Source: Metellina segmentata (lineage: Eukaryota > Arthropoda > Arachnida > Araneae > Tetragnathidae). Taken from it: a stretch of 64,000 bases of DNA. The position numbers and the translations under genes are program-made. Shown one piece after another: positions 11,326 through 23,060 of the stretch; position 1 is the first letter of the stretch; each line of letters opens with the position of its first letter. The stretch covers positions 120,337,444 through 120,401,443 of the forward strand of contig OX375876.1 in NCBI GenBank assembly GCA_947359465.1, read 5' to 3'. The notes beneath the pieces were generated by a model that was not told the origin of the DNA, did not search any database, and saw only the letters and a list, made by a program, of their open reading frames with translations.

Positions 11326-12090
11326 TTCTAGGAAAGTAGGCAATTTTTCTAGGTAATTTTTTTTCGTACTAGGATCACAGTATTCCCCTAGGAGTAATGG
11401 GACAGTTTGGTGTTACGAGATATCTCAAGGCAAGTAGGCAGTTTTTTTCGTACTCGGATCAGCACTCCCCTTGGAGTAATGGGACAGTTTGGTGTTACGA
11501 GATATCTCAAGGCAAGTAAGCAATTTTTTTTCGTACTCGGATCAGTATTCCCCTTGGAGTTATGGGACAGTTTGGTGTTACGAGATATCTCAAGGCAAGT
11601 AGGCAATTTTTTTCGTACTCGGATCAGTATTTCCTTTGGAGTAATGGGACAGTTTGGTGTTACGAGATATCTCAAGGCAAGTAAGCAATTTTTTTTCGTA
11701 CTCGGATCAGTATTCCCCTTGGAGTTATGGGACAGTTTGGTGTTACGAGATATCTCAAGGCAAGTAAGCAATTTTTTTTCGTACTCGGATCAGTATTCCC
11801 CTTGGAGTTATCGGACAGTTTGGTGTTACGAGATATCTCAAGGCAAGTAGGCAATTTTTTTCGTACTCGGATCAGTATTCCCCTTGGAGTAATGGGACAG
11901 TTTGGTGTTACGAGATATCTCAAGGCAAGTAGGCAATTTTTTTCGTACTCGGATCAGTATTCCCCTTGGAGTAATGGGACAGTTTGGTGTTACGAGATAT
12001 TTCAAGGCAAGTAGGCAAATTTTTTCGTACTCGGATCAGTATTCCCCTTGGAGTAATGGGACAGTTTGGCGTGACGAGATATCTCGTCAT
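11326..12090. repeat. Minisatellite, ~82-bp unit, about 9 copies
   Basis: Each unit carries tggtgttacgagatatctc, aaggcaagtaggcaattttt, ttcgtactcggatcagtatt and ccccttggagtaatgggaca. Copies are over 90% alike by eye. Long open frames on both strands arise only from the repeat: each encodes the same ~27 residues repeatedly (or its shifted versions) and is not evidence of a gene. The last unit runs into a GACGAGAT palindromic repeat. Confidence 0.97.
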
Positions 12091-12130
12091 TAGCCAAATT
12101 GTCCAGATCTTGGACGCGACATCTCGTCGA
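12066..12130. repeat. GACGAGAT palindromic repeat at the array edge
   Basis: It contains the perfect 16-bp palindrome gacgagatatctcgtc, then attagccaaattgtccagat, cttgg and gacatctcgtcg. The array unit's ttacgagatatctcaag looks like a mutated form of this block, suggesting the array grew from it. Confidence 0.65.
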
Positions 12131-13014
12131 AACAACTCAGAGGGTTAAAATTAGTTTTCGGGAATTGACTTTTCCTAAATGCCTAAGGGAGTCAGTTGCA
12201 TAAAGTTATTAAATGAACGACAACATAACAAAATAACGAAACATTAAACACGGTAAAATGGAACTACTTAAACCAGATTCCAACCCACCCCTAACGAAAT
12301 AAAAAAGCGCGGAAAGGCACCAAACTCCATTTAACGTATCCTTTAAGGAATATGAATAAAACAGGAAAACTGGAAAAAAGGAGGACATATTTATGCTGAT
12401 GAGTTGAACCAGAGGCGGTCGTGATGAGGAGGAATAAGAAGACACAAATAATGGCCGTTCCTATTGGACCTTTGGGCTTGCAGGACTAACGAGGCCTCAA
12501 ATGTATCTGATCCCCAGGAGACCACGCGCCCTATCCTCTTTTTCCCGGGAAAAACAGGAAACATTATTCTGACAACGTGGAATGATTAGAGAGAAACGTA
12601 AATGGGAGGAAATAATAATAATAATGAAAACTGTTTTTTCTTTTTGGAAAAGGGCACGGGGGGAGGGGAATATTTTATTTCGCTTCTATTTCGGGAGAAA
12701 TAGATCGTTATTCCCTTATTCGACGTTTTCGCAAGTGCTTTTGCGACGTTTCGTAGCGTTCATTTGTTCAAGGGGGTGTTTTTGTTGCGAGATGGGGAAC
12801 GGGATTTACTTTCGTATTGATATGTGCAGTTGTATGCTGTAAATAGTGACGGGATTCTTAATATTGAACCTGCTCTTCAAGGGTGACTCTCAAATTTTTC
12901 GGTTCTCTGTTTGCTTCGTAGAAATTCGTGAAGGCTTTTATTTACTGGTAGAAGGATTGTGTTAGTGTAACTGTTTACAGACAGATAGTATTATTTATTT
13001 CCCCTTTGAGTTGT
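12131..13014. other. No gene recognised
   Basis: Mixed-composition intergenic DNA; 12420-12560 is relatively G+C rich. Open frames here have no recognised domain. Confidence 0.45.
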
Positions 13015-13400
13015 TTTGTCGAGATATCTCTCTCTCGAAGATCTGATTAACTTTGATAATGACGAGATTAAGATCTGGGTCAGTTTTGCTTTTGACAATG
13101 TATGTAATAAAGTATGGTCATACTTTCAGTGTCGAGATTCCATGGACCTTTTCCTTCTTCCTGATGCCGGTCTATTACAACGATGGATTCGTAAATCTCT
13201 TTGTGTTATCCAGGTGTACCACAGGGATGAATTCAACTGTATAACACGAAGGTATGACGTAAACCCATTGGTTTTTCTTTCTGATTCCCCGAAAATTCAT
13301 TTAACATTTTCCTTCATGGCAATACAGGGGTGGATTAGTAAACCACTTTGCTTTTCCCCGGTGCACCAAGGGTGTAAACGTTATGTCTCAAATCTTACCA
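13015..13400. repeat. GACGAGAT repeat plus a two-copy ~150-bp duplication
   Basis: 13015-13080 contains gtcgagatatctctctc and aatgacgagattaagatctg. Further on, gatggattcgtaaatctctt near 13183 and gtggattagtaaaccacttt near 13330 are paired blocks of a diverged duplication, each followed by a gtacca or gcacca motif. The 138-codon open frame across this region begins inside the palindromic repeat, so I do not call it a gene. Confidence 0.45.
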
Positions 13401-13484
13401 TGTATTCGACGCAAAACCCGTTTATAGAGTAAAACACATTCATAATGGACGGACACATCGTTGTCTTTTTCGGTATTACAACCA

Positions 13485-14045
13485 GGTACAAAAATCCAGA
13501 AGCATTTTGATCACCAGACTGTTAGCACTTTGACCGATTGGTAAGCATGCATTCACGAATATACAATTAGGTACAAATATCAAGAAGCACTTTGATCACC
13601 AGACTGCTAGCACTTTGACCGATTGGAAAGCATGCATTCACGAACGTACAATTAGGTACAAATATCCAGAAGCACTTTGATCACCAGACTGTAGCACTTT
13701 GATCACTAGACCGATGGGTCAGCATGCATTCACAAATATACAATTAAGTATAAATATCCAGAAGCACATTGATCACCAGACTGCTAGCACTTTGATCACT
13801 AGACCGATGGGTCAGCATGCATTCACAAATATACAATTAAGTACAAATATCCAGAAGTACTTTGTTCCAGAAGCACTGTATCACAAGACTGCTAACACTT
13901 TGATCACTAGACCGATGGGTCAGAAGCACTGTATCACAAGACTGCTAACACTTTGATCACTAGACCAATGGGTCAAAAGCACTGTATCACAAGACTGCTA
14001 ACACTTTGATCACTAGACCGATGGGTCAGAAGCACTGTATCACAA
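13485..14045. repeat. Composite minisatellite, ~90-bp then ~57-bp units
   Basis: 13485-13860 has about four ~90-bp units with aatatccagaagcac, tttgatcaccagactg and cagcatgcattcac. 13860-14045 has shortened units of about 57 bp with tcagaagcactgtatcacaa, gactgctaacactttgat and cactagaccgatggg. The short units look like deletion derivatives of the long ones. Confidence 0.93.
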
Positions 14046-14809
14046 GAATATACAAGTGCATAAATATATGAAATAAAATAATATTTAATTCAGTCTTGTA
14101 CCTATAATTTTAAATTATTTACTTGGACATTCGGATTGGATCGTATGTTTGAACCTCAAAGCGCAAGTCGAAATCCAATTTGAACGTTAACACGAGTGTA
14201 TGCGTGTTAATCAATCCTTAAACTAATACCATTTCATTAAGGCAGTATTAATCATGAGTTATACTATAAGCTTGTCATTGTATTTGACCAAACCTCACCC
14301 ATGCGCTTTTAAAATCTACCTACCTAAACTTCCTTTTTTTTCCAGTAAGGGATATAAAACCGCACGCTTTATGAATGCTTATCATGCTCTCTCAATAAAT
14401 TTGCTTCTGCATACTTTAAGTCGAGCTCATTTTCGCTTTTAAATATGTAATTTTTTAGAAATTGGACACCACCATCCAACTTCAAATATTACAACGCTCT
14501 CCAGGCACAGCCCCACACTCTTCGTGCCCAATGCCGGCTCGGAAAGCCCTGGATATTAATGAAAGCCGTTTACGGACCACGAAAACGTATATCCACCGCT
14601 CCCAGCCGGGAATGTGATCTTTTATTAAACATCGCATGCGAAGTGTTGCGTTAAGTTTAATGCCTCGAGGCACGCCATATATCTGGTTAAGTTAGGGTTG
14701 GCCCTTTTTTTTGTTTTTCGTCACTGACACTGCCCGGGTGTAGTTTACACAGGCGGAATACGAAGTGTGCGTTTTGGAAAAAAAATTTGTTGGGAGAAAC
14801 GCGTTTTCC
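14046..14809. other. No gene recognised
   Basis: Intergenic. 14480-14690 is a more G+C-balanced, non-repeated block; no domain is recognisable in any frame. Confidence 0.45.
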
Positions 14810-15324
14810 GTGTTTAACGTAATTGCTTTGGTTGTAAAGTTATTGATAAATACTGATATTTCCATAGCGGTGGTTGCGTGACAGAAGCGTTAATGCTCAT
14901 TGTAGGGTTGAGGCTAATGAAACGGTTGTTATAGGTAGGGTTTGTTTGAGAGGTCTTTCTCCGGTTTCTTTCAATTTTAGTTTATTCGAATATAAATCAG
15001 ATTTAAGAGGTTGAATTCCCTGTGCACCGTTGGTGCCTGCGATATATTAGCACTTTAATGAGGATTTGACAAGAGTAAAAAATTACAATATGGTTAAAGA
15101 GAAGGTGCTTAGAGCTCTGTTTATAATTAGTTTAAAAACCAAATTCAACCATGTTTATAAACATTATTTATCCTGGGAATGAGTTTTAATTACCGTAGTT
15201 GTGAAGTTATTGACTGATATAGATATTACCAGGCAGTGCTTGCGTGACGGGAGTTTTAATGTTCATTGCAGGGTTAAACTGTGAAACCATTGGGTTTGAT
15301 TGAGAGATCCTTGTCCAGTCACCT

Positions 15325-15472
15325 TCAGAGACCGTCTTAGCTCAGGGGTTATACCCAATCCGCTAGCAACCTGCAAGTTGTGGCAACGATTAACCCCATA
15401 TTATATTTCTCTCTTATGTGTCAGTTAAACTTTCCTTGTGTGAGTATGTTCATTACGTAATAGTGTCCGTCT
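15325..15472 (+). mobile_element. SINE-B copy (tRNA-like head)
   Basis: The head cgtcttagctcaggggttat resembles a tRNA A-box. The body shares tgtcagttaaactttccttg, tgtgagtatgttcatt and acgtaata with the copy at 22071-22230. The B-box is degraded. It sits inside the middle unit of a tandem array. Confidence 0.55.
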
Positions 15473-15556
15473 TCTACTTCAGTACTGTCTGTACTGTCTA
15501 CTTCAGTACTGTCTGTACTGTCTACTTCAGTACTGTCTGTACTGTCTACTTCAGCA
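15473..15556. repeat. 24-bp minisatellite, about 3.5 copies
   Basis: Unit tctacttcagtactgtctg followed by tactg, repeated almost perfectly. It lies at the tail of the SINE-B copy and may have grown from its 3' end. Confidence 0.93.
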
Positions 15557-16439
15557 TGACCTAATATGGTTTTGCGTCATAAAACTTCCAACCCCCCCCC
15601 TCCGGTCTCTCAATCAGTTTATTTAATTATAAATTAGATTTCATATTTAATAATAATAATTATTATAGATCAGCGATTCAATTCTCTATATAACGCTATT
15701 CACGTACTCGATATTTTTACTTAAATGAATATTTGGTTAGAGATACAAAATTAAAATGTGGTTAAACACAAGAGGTGTATAAAGATAGTGTAGAAGTAAC
15801 TAATGAACTAAATTCAACCAAATTTGATGTACATTTTTTCTTGGTCATATGATTTTGAATTGCTTTAGTTGCAGATGAACAAGCAATTGACTGATAATTT
15901 TATCATCTAATGTTGTTTAGGCGGAAAAGATTACTTTAGTAATGGCATTTATCCAGACAAAACAACCTGCTGTTATGCTATTGATAAAGATAGTCAAATT
16001 TTTATGCTGTGGTTGCGTGACAAGTGCGTTAATTTTCATTGGAGTGTTCAGACTAACGAAACGGTTTTATAGATATGTTTTATAGATAGATAATTATCCG
16101 ATCTACTTTAACTTCAGTTTGTTCAACTGTAAATGGAATTAAGAAATTATATCTACCGTGCAGCGTTTTGGTGGCTTATACTATATTTGAACTTTAGTAA
16201 AAATTTGACAATAGATCGAAATTAGTGTGGTTTAATTCGATAGGAGTTTGTAGAGATATTTATAGAAATAGATTACTAGACCAAATTTGGCGTTTTTACA
16301 TTCGTGGCACTTTGTATTGAGCTTGTGCTGTATAAATTGCAACGTATCTGCTGAGGTTACTTTTCAAATAGATAAATTGTTAGGTTTTAGAATCATCATA
16401 TAGCGAGAACTACAAATACATACAGCGATCACTTCTCCA

Positions 16440-17995
16440 ACGCTTAGAACTCCACAAGATCCTTTTTCCGAAACACGGAAAAAGTAAATCGAATAAAGGT
16501 TTCAAATGCTTTTTACGCGGAATCATATTTTACATTTCCGAGTCATCTTTGATTTAACTTCATTTGACCAGAATCATTTTTTAAATACTGTAATTCACGG
16601 CCCCACTTATATATTAATTTAAAAAAATTTAATTTAACCTGATTTGACCAGAATCATTTACAAATAATTTAATTCCTGGCTCCACTTATATTTAAATATG
16701 GAAACTGAAGTCAACGCGCATTTCTCCAAAACCTCCCGACACGGCAGAAAAAAGTAAAAAGGACTCCGAGTAATTTTCTTTACGAAGTTATTTTTGTATG
16801 ACAAGTCATTTTTAATTTGACTTCATATGAGTTGGATCATATAGAAACACTTTAATTCGTGTCTCAACTTTTATATTAAACAATCCAAATTAAACTTCCA
16901 CTTCACAACCTCACGGTTCCGGAACACCACGTAAAAAGTAAATAAAAACTGAAGTCCGAGATATTTTGTTCGTAAAGTCATTTTTATCTTTTGCAGGTAA
17001 TCTGTACTTTGACCTCCTTTGACCAGAATGCTTTGGGAACACTTGAAGAGTCGTGGCTCCATTTATATATTGAACAATGAACAATCCAAATGAAGTTAAC
17101 CCTTATTTCTCCCACGTGAAGCCACCTCCTAATTCGGGAACAACTCGAAAAAAGTAAATAAAATCAGGACTGCAAGTCATTTTCTTTACGGAGTTCTTTT
17201 GTTTTACAAGTCATTTTCAATTTGACTTTATTTGAGCAGAATCATACAGAAATGCTTTAATTTGTGGTTCCACTTTCATATTAAACAATCCATATTAAAC
17301 TTCCACTCCACAACTTTTTTTTTCCGGAACACCACGTAAAAAGTAAATAAAAACTAAACTCGGTAATTGTTTTCACAGAGTTGATTTTTTCCTTTGTAGA
17401 TCATCTGTAATTTGACCAGAATCATTTTGGAACACTTAAAGAGCCGTGGTCCCACTTATATATCGAACAATCCAAATGAAATTAACATTTATTTCTCCAA
17501 CACGAAGCAACCTCCAGATTCGGGAACACCACGAATAAAAGTAAATAAAATTAGGACTGTAAGTCATTCTCTTTTGTTTGACAAGTCATTTTTAATCTGA
17601 ATTCGTTTGAGCAGAATCATATACAAACACTTTAATTTGTGTCTCCACTTGCATATTAAACAATCCAAATTAAACTTCCACTCCACAACCTTGCGATTCC
17701 GGAACACCACGTAAAAAGTAAATAAAAACTAGATTTGAGTAATTTTTTCAAGGAGTCGTTTTTTTTTCTTTTACAGGTCACCTGTAATTTGACCTCACTT
17801 GACCAGAATCATTTTGGAACACTTAAAGAGTCGTGGTCCCTCTTATATACTCAACAATCCAAATGAAGTTAACACTTATTGCTCCAATGCGAAGCAACCT
17901 CCTGATTCGAGAACACCGCGAAAAAAGTAAATAAAATCAGGACTGCAAGTAATTTTCTTCACGGAGTCATTTTTTTCCATTGCGCGTCATCCCTG
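16440..17995. repeat. ~200-bp tandem repeat with ~400-bp dimeric higher-order unit
   Basis: Two alternating monomer types share caatccaaat, a.ttaac.ctt, ggaacacc.cg and aaaagtaaataaaa. One type has ccacgtaaaaagtaaataaa near 16927, 17333 and 17708; the other has aaaagtaaataaaatcagga near 17151, 17538 (ttagga variant) and 17923. The ~380-405 bp spacing of like monomers shows a dimeric higher-order structure. Units before 16700 are more diverged. Confidence 0.9.
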
Positions 17996-18504
17996 ATTGA
18001 TCGGTCGATCGCGCTGAGCACATCATCCAGTGATTACCTACGATCCTTTCCTTACAAACCACCATTTAGCGATCGAATTACCCGGATGTGTTTGGCACGT
18101 TGCCACAGATGGGATAAAAACTTAATGTCTAATACCTAAGATAATCGTTAGAGGGACTACTTACAACCAAAGCCCGCTAATTATTTATTAAACCAATAAA
18201 GATGGTTTAATACGAAGGGAGTATGATTGAATCTTTATCCAATCATTAGGGAGGGTAAAAAATAATCATAATAATGCTTTTCAATATGCCCTTCTCATTT
18301 CTCCTCATAATTAACTCAAAATGAGGAAGATGAGTCTTATTAAAGGTTGAAAGAAAAATGTATTTAAAAATTATTAATTACATTGATGGAATTAAAATTG
18401 GAAATCAAAATATCATAAAATTATAGACCTTTTTTATGAAATGCTGCACCTTGCAGCTATTATATATATAATTATCTTACGTGGCACACAAAAAAGACGT
18501 TATT
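17996..18504. other. No gene recognised
   Basis: Non-repetitive intergenic DNA between two repeats; nothing identifiable. Confidence 0.45.
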
Positions 18505-19112
18505 TGTTATCACGTTTTAGCAACACTGTACGATTGTTTGTTTACCACGAAGCCTCGCACCTCAATTGAATTTAAGGCGTTATCGGATGAAATTTTATTT
18601 TAAAAAATGAACAATTAAAGTGTATTGCACTACTTTCTTTCAAAATGTCAAACACAAGGGCTCTTTTCAGGGCATTTAAAAAAAACGGCCTTTTTTTAGG
18701 GCCAACAATTATAGTTCAATAAAACACCTGTTTACAACTTTCCACAACAAACTCAATGAAAAAGTGTATTGGTGGCTCCTGTGCTGGGGAAATGTACTCA
18801 CAAGCAACGTGCTGGGTATTCGATTTTTAAAAAGCGCTCAGATTTCGAGTCAAAATTTGCTTAAAGTTTAGCTTTGAATTCCAAATTGATCGAGTTCTGA
18901 TTCCAGAGGTACTGTATAAGTTTTCTATAATACAACAAATTTACATTTGAAAAATATTTGTTTGGAATATTTTTTGTAAACAATCCCTTCTGCTAGGACA
19001 CATATCTTCATTGATGCGAGTGAAGCGAGCAAGGTTTACGCATTGAACCAATGAGGATTGTGCACAACAATCCTCCGGAGTTGGTTAATGTTTGCGAGCA
19101 GGCGACGGGCCC
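18505..19112 (+). repeat. ~610-bp dispersed repeat, copy 1, with histone-type stem-loop-like sequence
   Basis: The same orientation and order recur at 45131-45752: gtacgattgtttgtttacca, aagcctcgc.cctcaatt, gcgttatcggat, gctgggtattc, tctgctaggacacat, ccaatgaggatt and agcaggc. At 18687 GGCCTTTTTTTAGGGCC, and at 18658 GGGCTCTTTTCAGGGC, resemble the metazoan histone mRNA 3' stem-loop (consensus near GGCCCTTTTCAGGGCC). A CCAAT box lies at 19050. No histone coding sequence is present. Origin from a histone-cluster spacer is inference. Confidence 0.8.
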
Positions 19113-19625
19113 CTAGTTGAAACTTAACTTTCCTGGTGATTGTCTTGACAAGGTATCTGTTGAATCTTCTCAATTAAGATGTCCGGGGTAGAAATAAAAC
19201 GCTGAGGATAAAACAAATCTAACGTTTATTACCAGAAACATAACGAGGGAAATTAGATACAGTCGGCCGGCGAGAGAAAGCATAACGTAATCGCCACCGC
19301 GTACAATATTTAGTTCTCAATCTGAGAGCTCTGCAGAAATTCGGAAGTACCAGACATTAAATACAAAATTGGCGCATGCGCTTCTTTTTGAACCAACACG
19401 TAATTGCTGTTCAAGACTGCTTTGCATATTCAACAGTATCGACACATCAGTTATTAAATTTGGTCAAAACTTACCAGATGATATCTCGATCCTATACTTT
19501 TGATACGAAAATGCTATGCACGTTATGGATTTTGTTATTCTTTTTAATTTGTTGATGGGAAGGTTATTTTTGAAATCATAATTTTGTATCAAGTCTTAGT
19601 AGGATGAATTTACGTGAAAACGTAG
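19113..19625. other. No gene recognised
   Basis: Intergenic. A weak GACGAGAT-family trace (ttaccagatgatatctcgat) is at 19471. Confidence 0.45.
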
Positions 19626-19862
19626 CAAGACAAAAAACTATAGGCGACGATCCGGTATGGTTTCCGCCGGAATAGATCTGATGACAATACCTCGTAATTT
19701 TTAACATTGATCGGAGTCCAATGTTTAATTTGACTCACCGTTCTCCAAATTTTGGATATTTGAGGCCACTAGAGATTTAAAGTGCAGTGTTGGATAGAGA
19801 TACGAACTCACAACCCTTCGATTGCTTATTCACTATTCTGCCAATTGGGCTACCGTGACCTG
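19626..19862 (-). mobile_element. SINE-A copy with tRNA-like head
   Basis: Read on the minus strand it begins ggtcacggtagcccaattgg (A-box region), then gagttcgtatctc (B-box region), then the family body with cactttaaatctctagtgg and cctcaaatatcc. The distal part is diverged. Confidence 0.7.
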
Positions 19863-20224
19863 ATCAACATTTTTAAAACGTTGATGCAGTGACTTCCTAT
19901 AATTTATATTTCTCAAGACAGACAGGAAATAGAAACATGTTTTAGTCATTAAACTAAAGCTTCTTTGTGGGATGTAACGTTTTTACATGGACTGAGTGTA
20001 AGTTAAAAAAAAATTATCATGCCCTAACACTATCCTAACAGAACTTAGGTAGTACAAGGAGAAAATCGGTCTTCATTCTACAAAGGAACACTTTGGGATA
20101 AGTCGACTTTACTCCTAACATTGTCAAGCTCCAACGTTCATGAGCTTACAAATCGAGAGTCAAACCTTGTACGCACTGGATGTCAAACAAATGCTCTGAC
20201 TACAAAGTAAATGTACATCTGAAA
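19863..20224. other. No gene recognised
   Basis: Intergenic. 20140-20210 may be a decayed tRNA-like SINE head, too weak to call. Confidence 0.4.
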
Positions 20225-20960
20225 AATTCGTTTCTAGAAAATGGTTTCTTTAAGAGAGATTTTCTCTCGATACAGCTCTTCAGTCTGTTAGTTTAATTCC
20301 ATTGAATACCTTATGTGAATCTCGGTATTAGTCCTCGGGACATTTATAAAATGTTTTCTCTTGGATAGATGTTCTCTCAATACAGCTCTTCGGTCTGATT
20401 GGTTTAATTATATTTAATATCTTATGTGAATCTCGATATTAGTCCTCGTGACATATATTAGGCCTCGGCACATTTATAAAAAAATTATTTTTGAGAGATG
20501 TTCTCGCAATGCAGCTCTTCGGTCTGATTGGCTTAATTCAATCTAATATCTTATGTAAATCTCGGTATTAGTACTCGGGACATTTATAAAATGTTTTCTC
20601 TTGGATAGATGTTCTTTCAATACAGTTCTTCGGTTTGATTGGTTTAATTCTATTTAATATCTTATGTGAATCTCGATATTAGTCCTCGTGACATGTATTA
20701 GTCCTCGGGACATTTAAAAAAATGGTTTCTTTTGGAGAGATGTTCTCTGAATACAGCTCTTCGGTATGATAGGTTTAATTCTATTTAATACCTTATGTGA
20801 ATCTCGGTATTAGTCCTCGGGACATGTATTAGTCCTCGGGACATTTATAAAATGGTTTCTTTTGGAGAGATGTTCTCTGAACACAGCTCTTCGGTCTTAT
20901 AGGTTTAATTCTATTTAATACCTTATGTGAATCTCGGTATTAGTCCTCGGGACATTTATA
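20225..20960. repeat. Tandem repeat, ~110-135 bp unit, 6 copies
   Basis: Units contain gacatttataaaatg, agatgttctctgaatacagc, tcttcggtctgat, taattctatttaat and atctcggtattagtcctcgg. Peaks of the cagctcttc motif are at about 20273, 20383, 20511, 20624, 20756 and 20884. Length variation comes from an optional extra gacatgtattagtcctcggg block. Confidence 0.93.
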
Positions 20961-21370
20961 AAAGGCACTTAGAATGCTCCAAGTGCCGTCACTCGCTGGC
21001 ACTGAGTGTGTTATATAGCACACGCCTCTCTTCCACAACAGCCCACAGTAACTCACAGCGAGCCTTCCAAAGTGATCAGATGCCTCTCGGGTGAACTAAT
21101 AATAGTTTCGCCCAACACTTATCAACAATTCCAACGTGCCCGTGGACTAAATGCTACATCGGAACAGGATTCACACGGGGCATCCGGATAGTCATGCTTT
21201 ATGGAGGACGACATAATAACCCAGGGACGGCGGGACGTCACGTGTGCTTGCAGTTTAATGGGGGTTTGTGTATCTGCTACAATTAATGTTCCTCCGTCAA
21301 CCAATTAGGGTGTAATGCGCGTATCAATTGCGCGCTGTGGACCCGTCTAATTCACCCGCGATTGAAGGGT
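20961..21370. other. No gene recognised
   Basis: G+C-balanced single-copy sequence; overlapping short open frames on both strands have no recognised domain. Confidence 0.4.
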
Positions 21371-22010
21371 TTGCGCGATGACCTGAACCTGTTAATGAAT
21401 GGCCGATTGTTTCATTGGATCTTTTGAGGGTAATGGACGTGGGGGTACAAAGGCGTGTTTGAAAGCTGGTTGTGCCATTGGTGTGGAAGGCTTGTGGGGT
21501 CGATTAGGAGGCATGTATTTATGTACAGCTTTAGATTTGGGTACTGAGAGTTTTGTCTTAAGCCGTGTATTCCTATTCATACGCGGATTCGGGTAAATTG
21601 TTCACAGACGTACAATAAAATGAATCCATCGTTATATTCTCCATTTTGAATTTAAATACCATTTGAAAATTATTTTTATAGCTTTTCATACTCTGAAATT
21701 TCCAAAGAGTTGGAACTTTATTGAAATCATCTGTTTATAGAAAGCCCGATGCATTCAGTAGTTATGGTGCACAGAGTGTTAGGGTTCCCGGGATTGAATT
21801 GATTTGTTATGTGATATGAAACTATTAATGAATGGCAGATTGTTACATTGGGCCTTTTGACTGTTAAATACAGAGATGGAACAAGACAAGTCCGAAAGCT
21901 GAATGTGGCAAACGCGTGTGGGATGAGGGGTTGTGTCAAAGTAAGCATTTATCTGTCGATTTAGCTTTGATAGCAGAAGTATTGTGTTCTAAATTGGAGA
22001 CATTAGACAT
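21371..22010. repeat. Diverged direct duplication, ~430 bp apart
   Basis: The block at 21390-21600 (aatgaatggccgattgtt, ggatcttttgagggt, agctggttgtg, ttatgtacagctttag) is matched at 21829-22000 (aatgaatggcagattgtt, gggccttttgactgt, agctgaatgtgg, cgatttagcttt). Short open frames in the first copy are not conserved in the second. Confidence 0.6.
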
Positions 22011-22070
22011 TACAATAGGTGTTCCGATTGGATCTTGATAAATGGTTAGTTTGTGTTAAGTTTGGAATGT

Positions 22071-22230
22071 GGTCACCGTAGCTCAATGGTTCTGCCAATT
22101 ATGTTCGCAAACTGCAGTTCATGTTCGATTCCTGTCAAATTTTATTCCTATCTGAATGTATTTTTCTCTTGCGTTAGTGAAACTTCCCTTGTGTATGTAT
22201 GCACATTTACATAATATCGTTCGCTGAGCT
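22071..22230 (+). mobile_element. SINE-B copy with tRNA-like A and B boxes
   Basis: The head has tcaccgtagctcaatggttc (A-box) and gttcatgttcgattcctgtc (B-box), spaced like an RNA polymerase III internal promoter. The body tgaaacttcccttgtgtatg, catttacataatatcg matches the copy at 15325-15472. No intact tRNA fold is claimed. Confidence 0.7.
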
Positions 22231-22757
22231 TTGAAAAATATTTTTCTAGAGCCCCAAACACCCAGCCAAACAATTTTCTAGAGTGAATTTATTCGTGAAA
22301 GGTAATTATTTTGTCAGGTAAATTTTAAATAGTAAGTTTTTAAGTCCTTATATATACAATATAATGCAGAATGTGGTTCCCTATATTTTTATGATTCCAG
22401 GCAATTTCAAAATTCCTTCGGTTAAATACTTTTATAAATAGTGTTATTAATATTAGTTTATAATGCATTCTGGGCTTTTTTAATTAGCTTTGACTAGTTG
22501 GTTACACAGCTTAACAAATCTGATTGATCTAAAAGATCATATGAGAACTATCATCACTGACATTAGATAATCATGTATCGATTTATCTACGCTTTATACT
22601 GGTGGTTTGTTACATCAGATACGTTTACACAGCTCAATTCAAGTCGCTACAGCTTTGAAAGACCCGTGTTATATTTTATTGAAAGGTGTTATTAACCGCT
22701 TACTGCCGATCATCTTATCATTGTAACTCCTAGTGTTATACTGAAGGGAGCAATGCG
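22231..22757. other. No gene recognised
   Basis: AT-rich intergenic DNA without identifiable structure. Confidence 0.45.
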
Positions 22758-23060
22758 TTATGGATCCCTACAGCCTGTTGCCCGCATTTCCGATAGTCTT
22801 TTCCCAAGCGGTATGAGATCATTTGAATGCACAGTATTATGTCTAGAAGAACCTAAAACCTGTTGTTGATTTTGAGCACGGGCAATGTCTGACGGACTAT
22901 TTACATGCACTCTAAAATTGTAAAATCCGACCACACACGGTTTACCTCTCACGAGAGGACCAACTTGGCGTTGAAACCCTTCCTTGTCCAGAAAGATTCC
23001 CAGATAAGCCTGCCCGATATGGAGCATATCGGATACATATTGTAGGTTGTCAATGAAACC
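22758..23060 (-). CDS. Possible exon or gene fragment, unrecognised protein
   Basis: A minus-strand frame is open from just below 23070, with an in-frame ATG at 23027, to a stop at 22758. It gives about 100 residues including IDNLQYVSDMLHIGQAYLG, DKEGFQRQVGPLVRGKPC and VVGFYNFRVHVNSPSDIA. The residue mix looks protein-like rather than the Lys/Asn/Phe/Ile bias of chance frames here, and local base composition is more balanced than its surroundings. I do not recognise the family. It could be a single host exon, a pseudogene or a transposon fragment. No clear splice sites or neighbouring exons were found. Confidence 0.3.
   Translation of the reverse strand, partial: GFIDNLQYVSDMLHIGQAYLGIFLDKEGFQRQVGPLVRGKPCVVGFYNFRVHVNSPSDIARAQNQQQVLGSSRHNTVHSNDLIPLGKRLSEMRATGCRDP

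Larger units (their letters stand above)
14810..16300. repeat. Three diverged ~360-440 bp tandem units, the middle one interrupted
   Basis: Recurring blocks include gcgtgacagaagcgttaat / gcgtgacgggagttttaat / gcgtgacaagtgcgttaat, attgattgataa variants, atttgac, and accaaattcaacca or accaaatttgg at unit ends. Units begin near 14810, 15166 and 15846. The second unit is split by a ~285-bp insertion (about 15317-15602) containing a SINE and a 24-bp minisatellite. Confidence 0.8.

Noticed and set aside
11388..12135. Several overlapping 63-147 codon frames on both strands
   Set aside because: They are generated by the 82-bp minisatellite; peptides repeat with the array and occur in several frames and both strands.
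13016..13432. 138-codon plus-strand frame
   Set aside because: Starts inside the palindromic repeat and spans a diverged duplication; no recognisable domain.
22081..22150. Functional tRNA gene
   Set aside because: tRNA-like head without a convincing acceptor stem; the downstream body matches another SINE-B copy.
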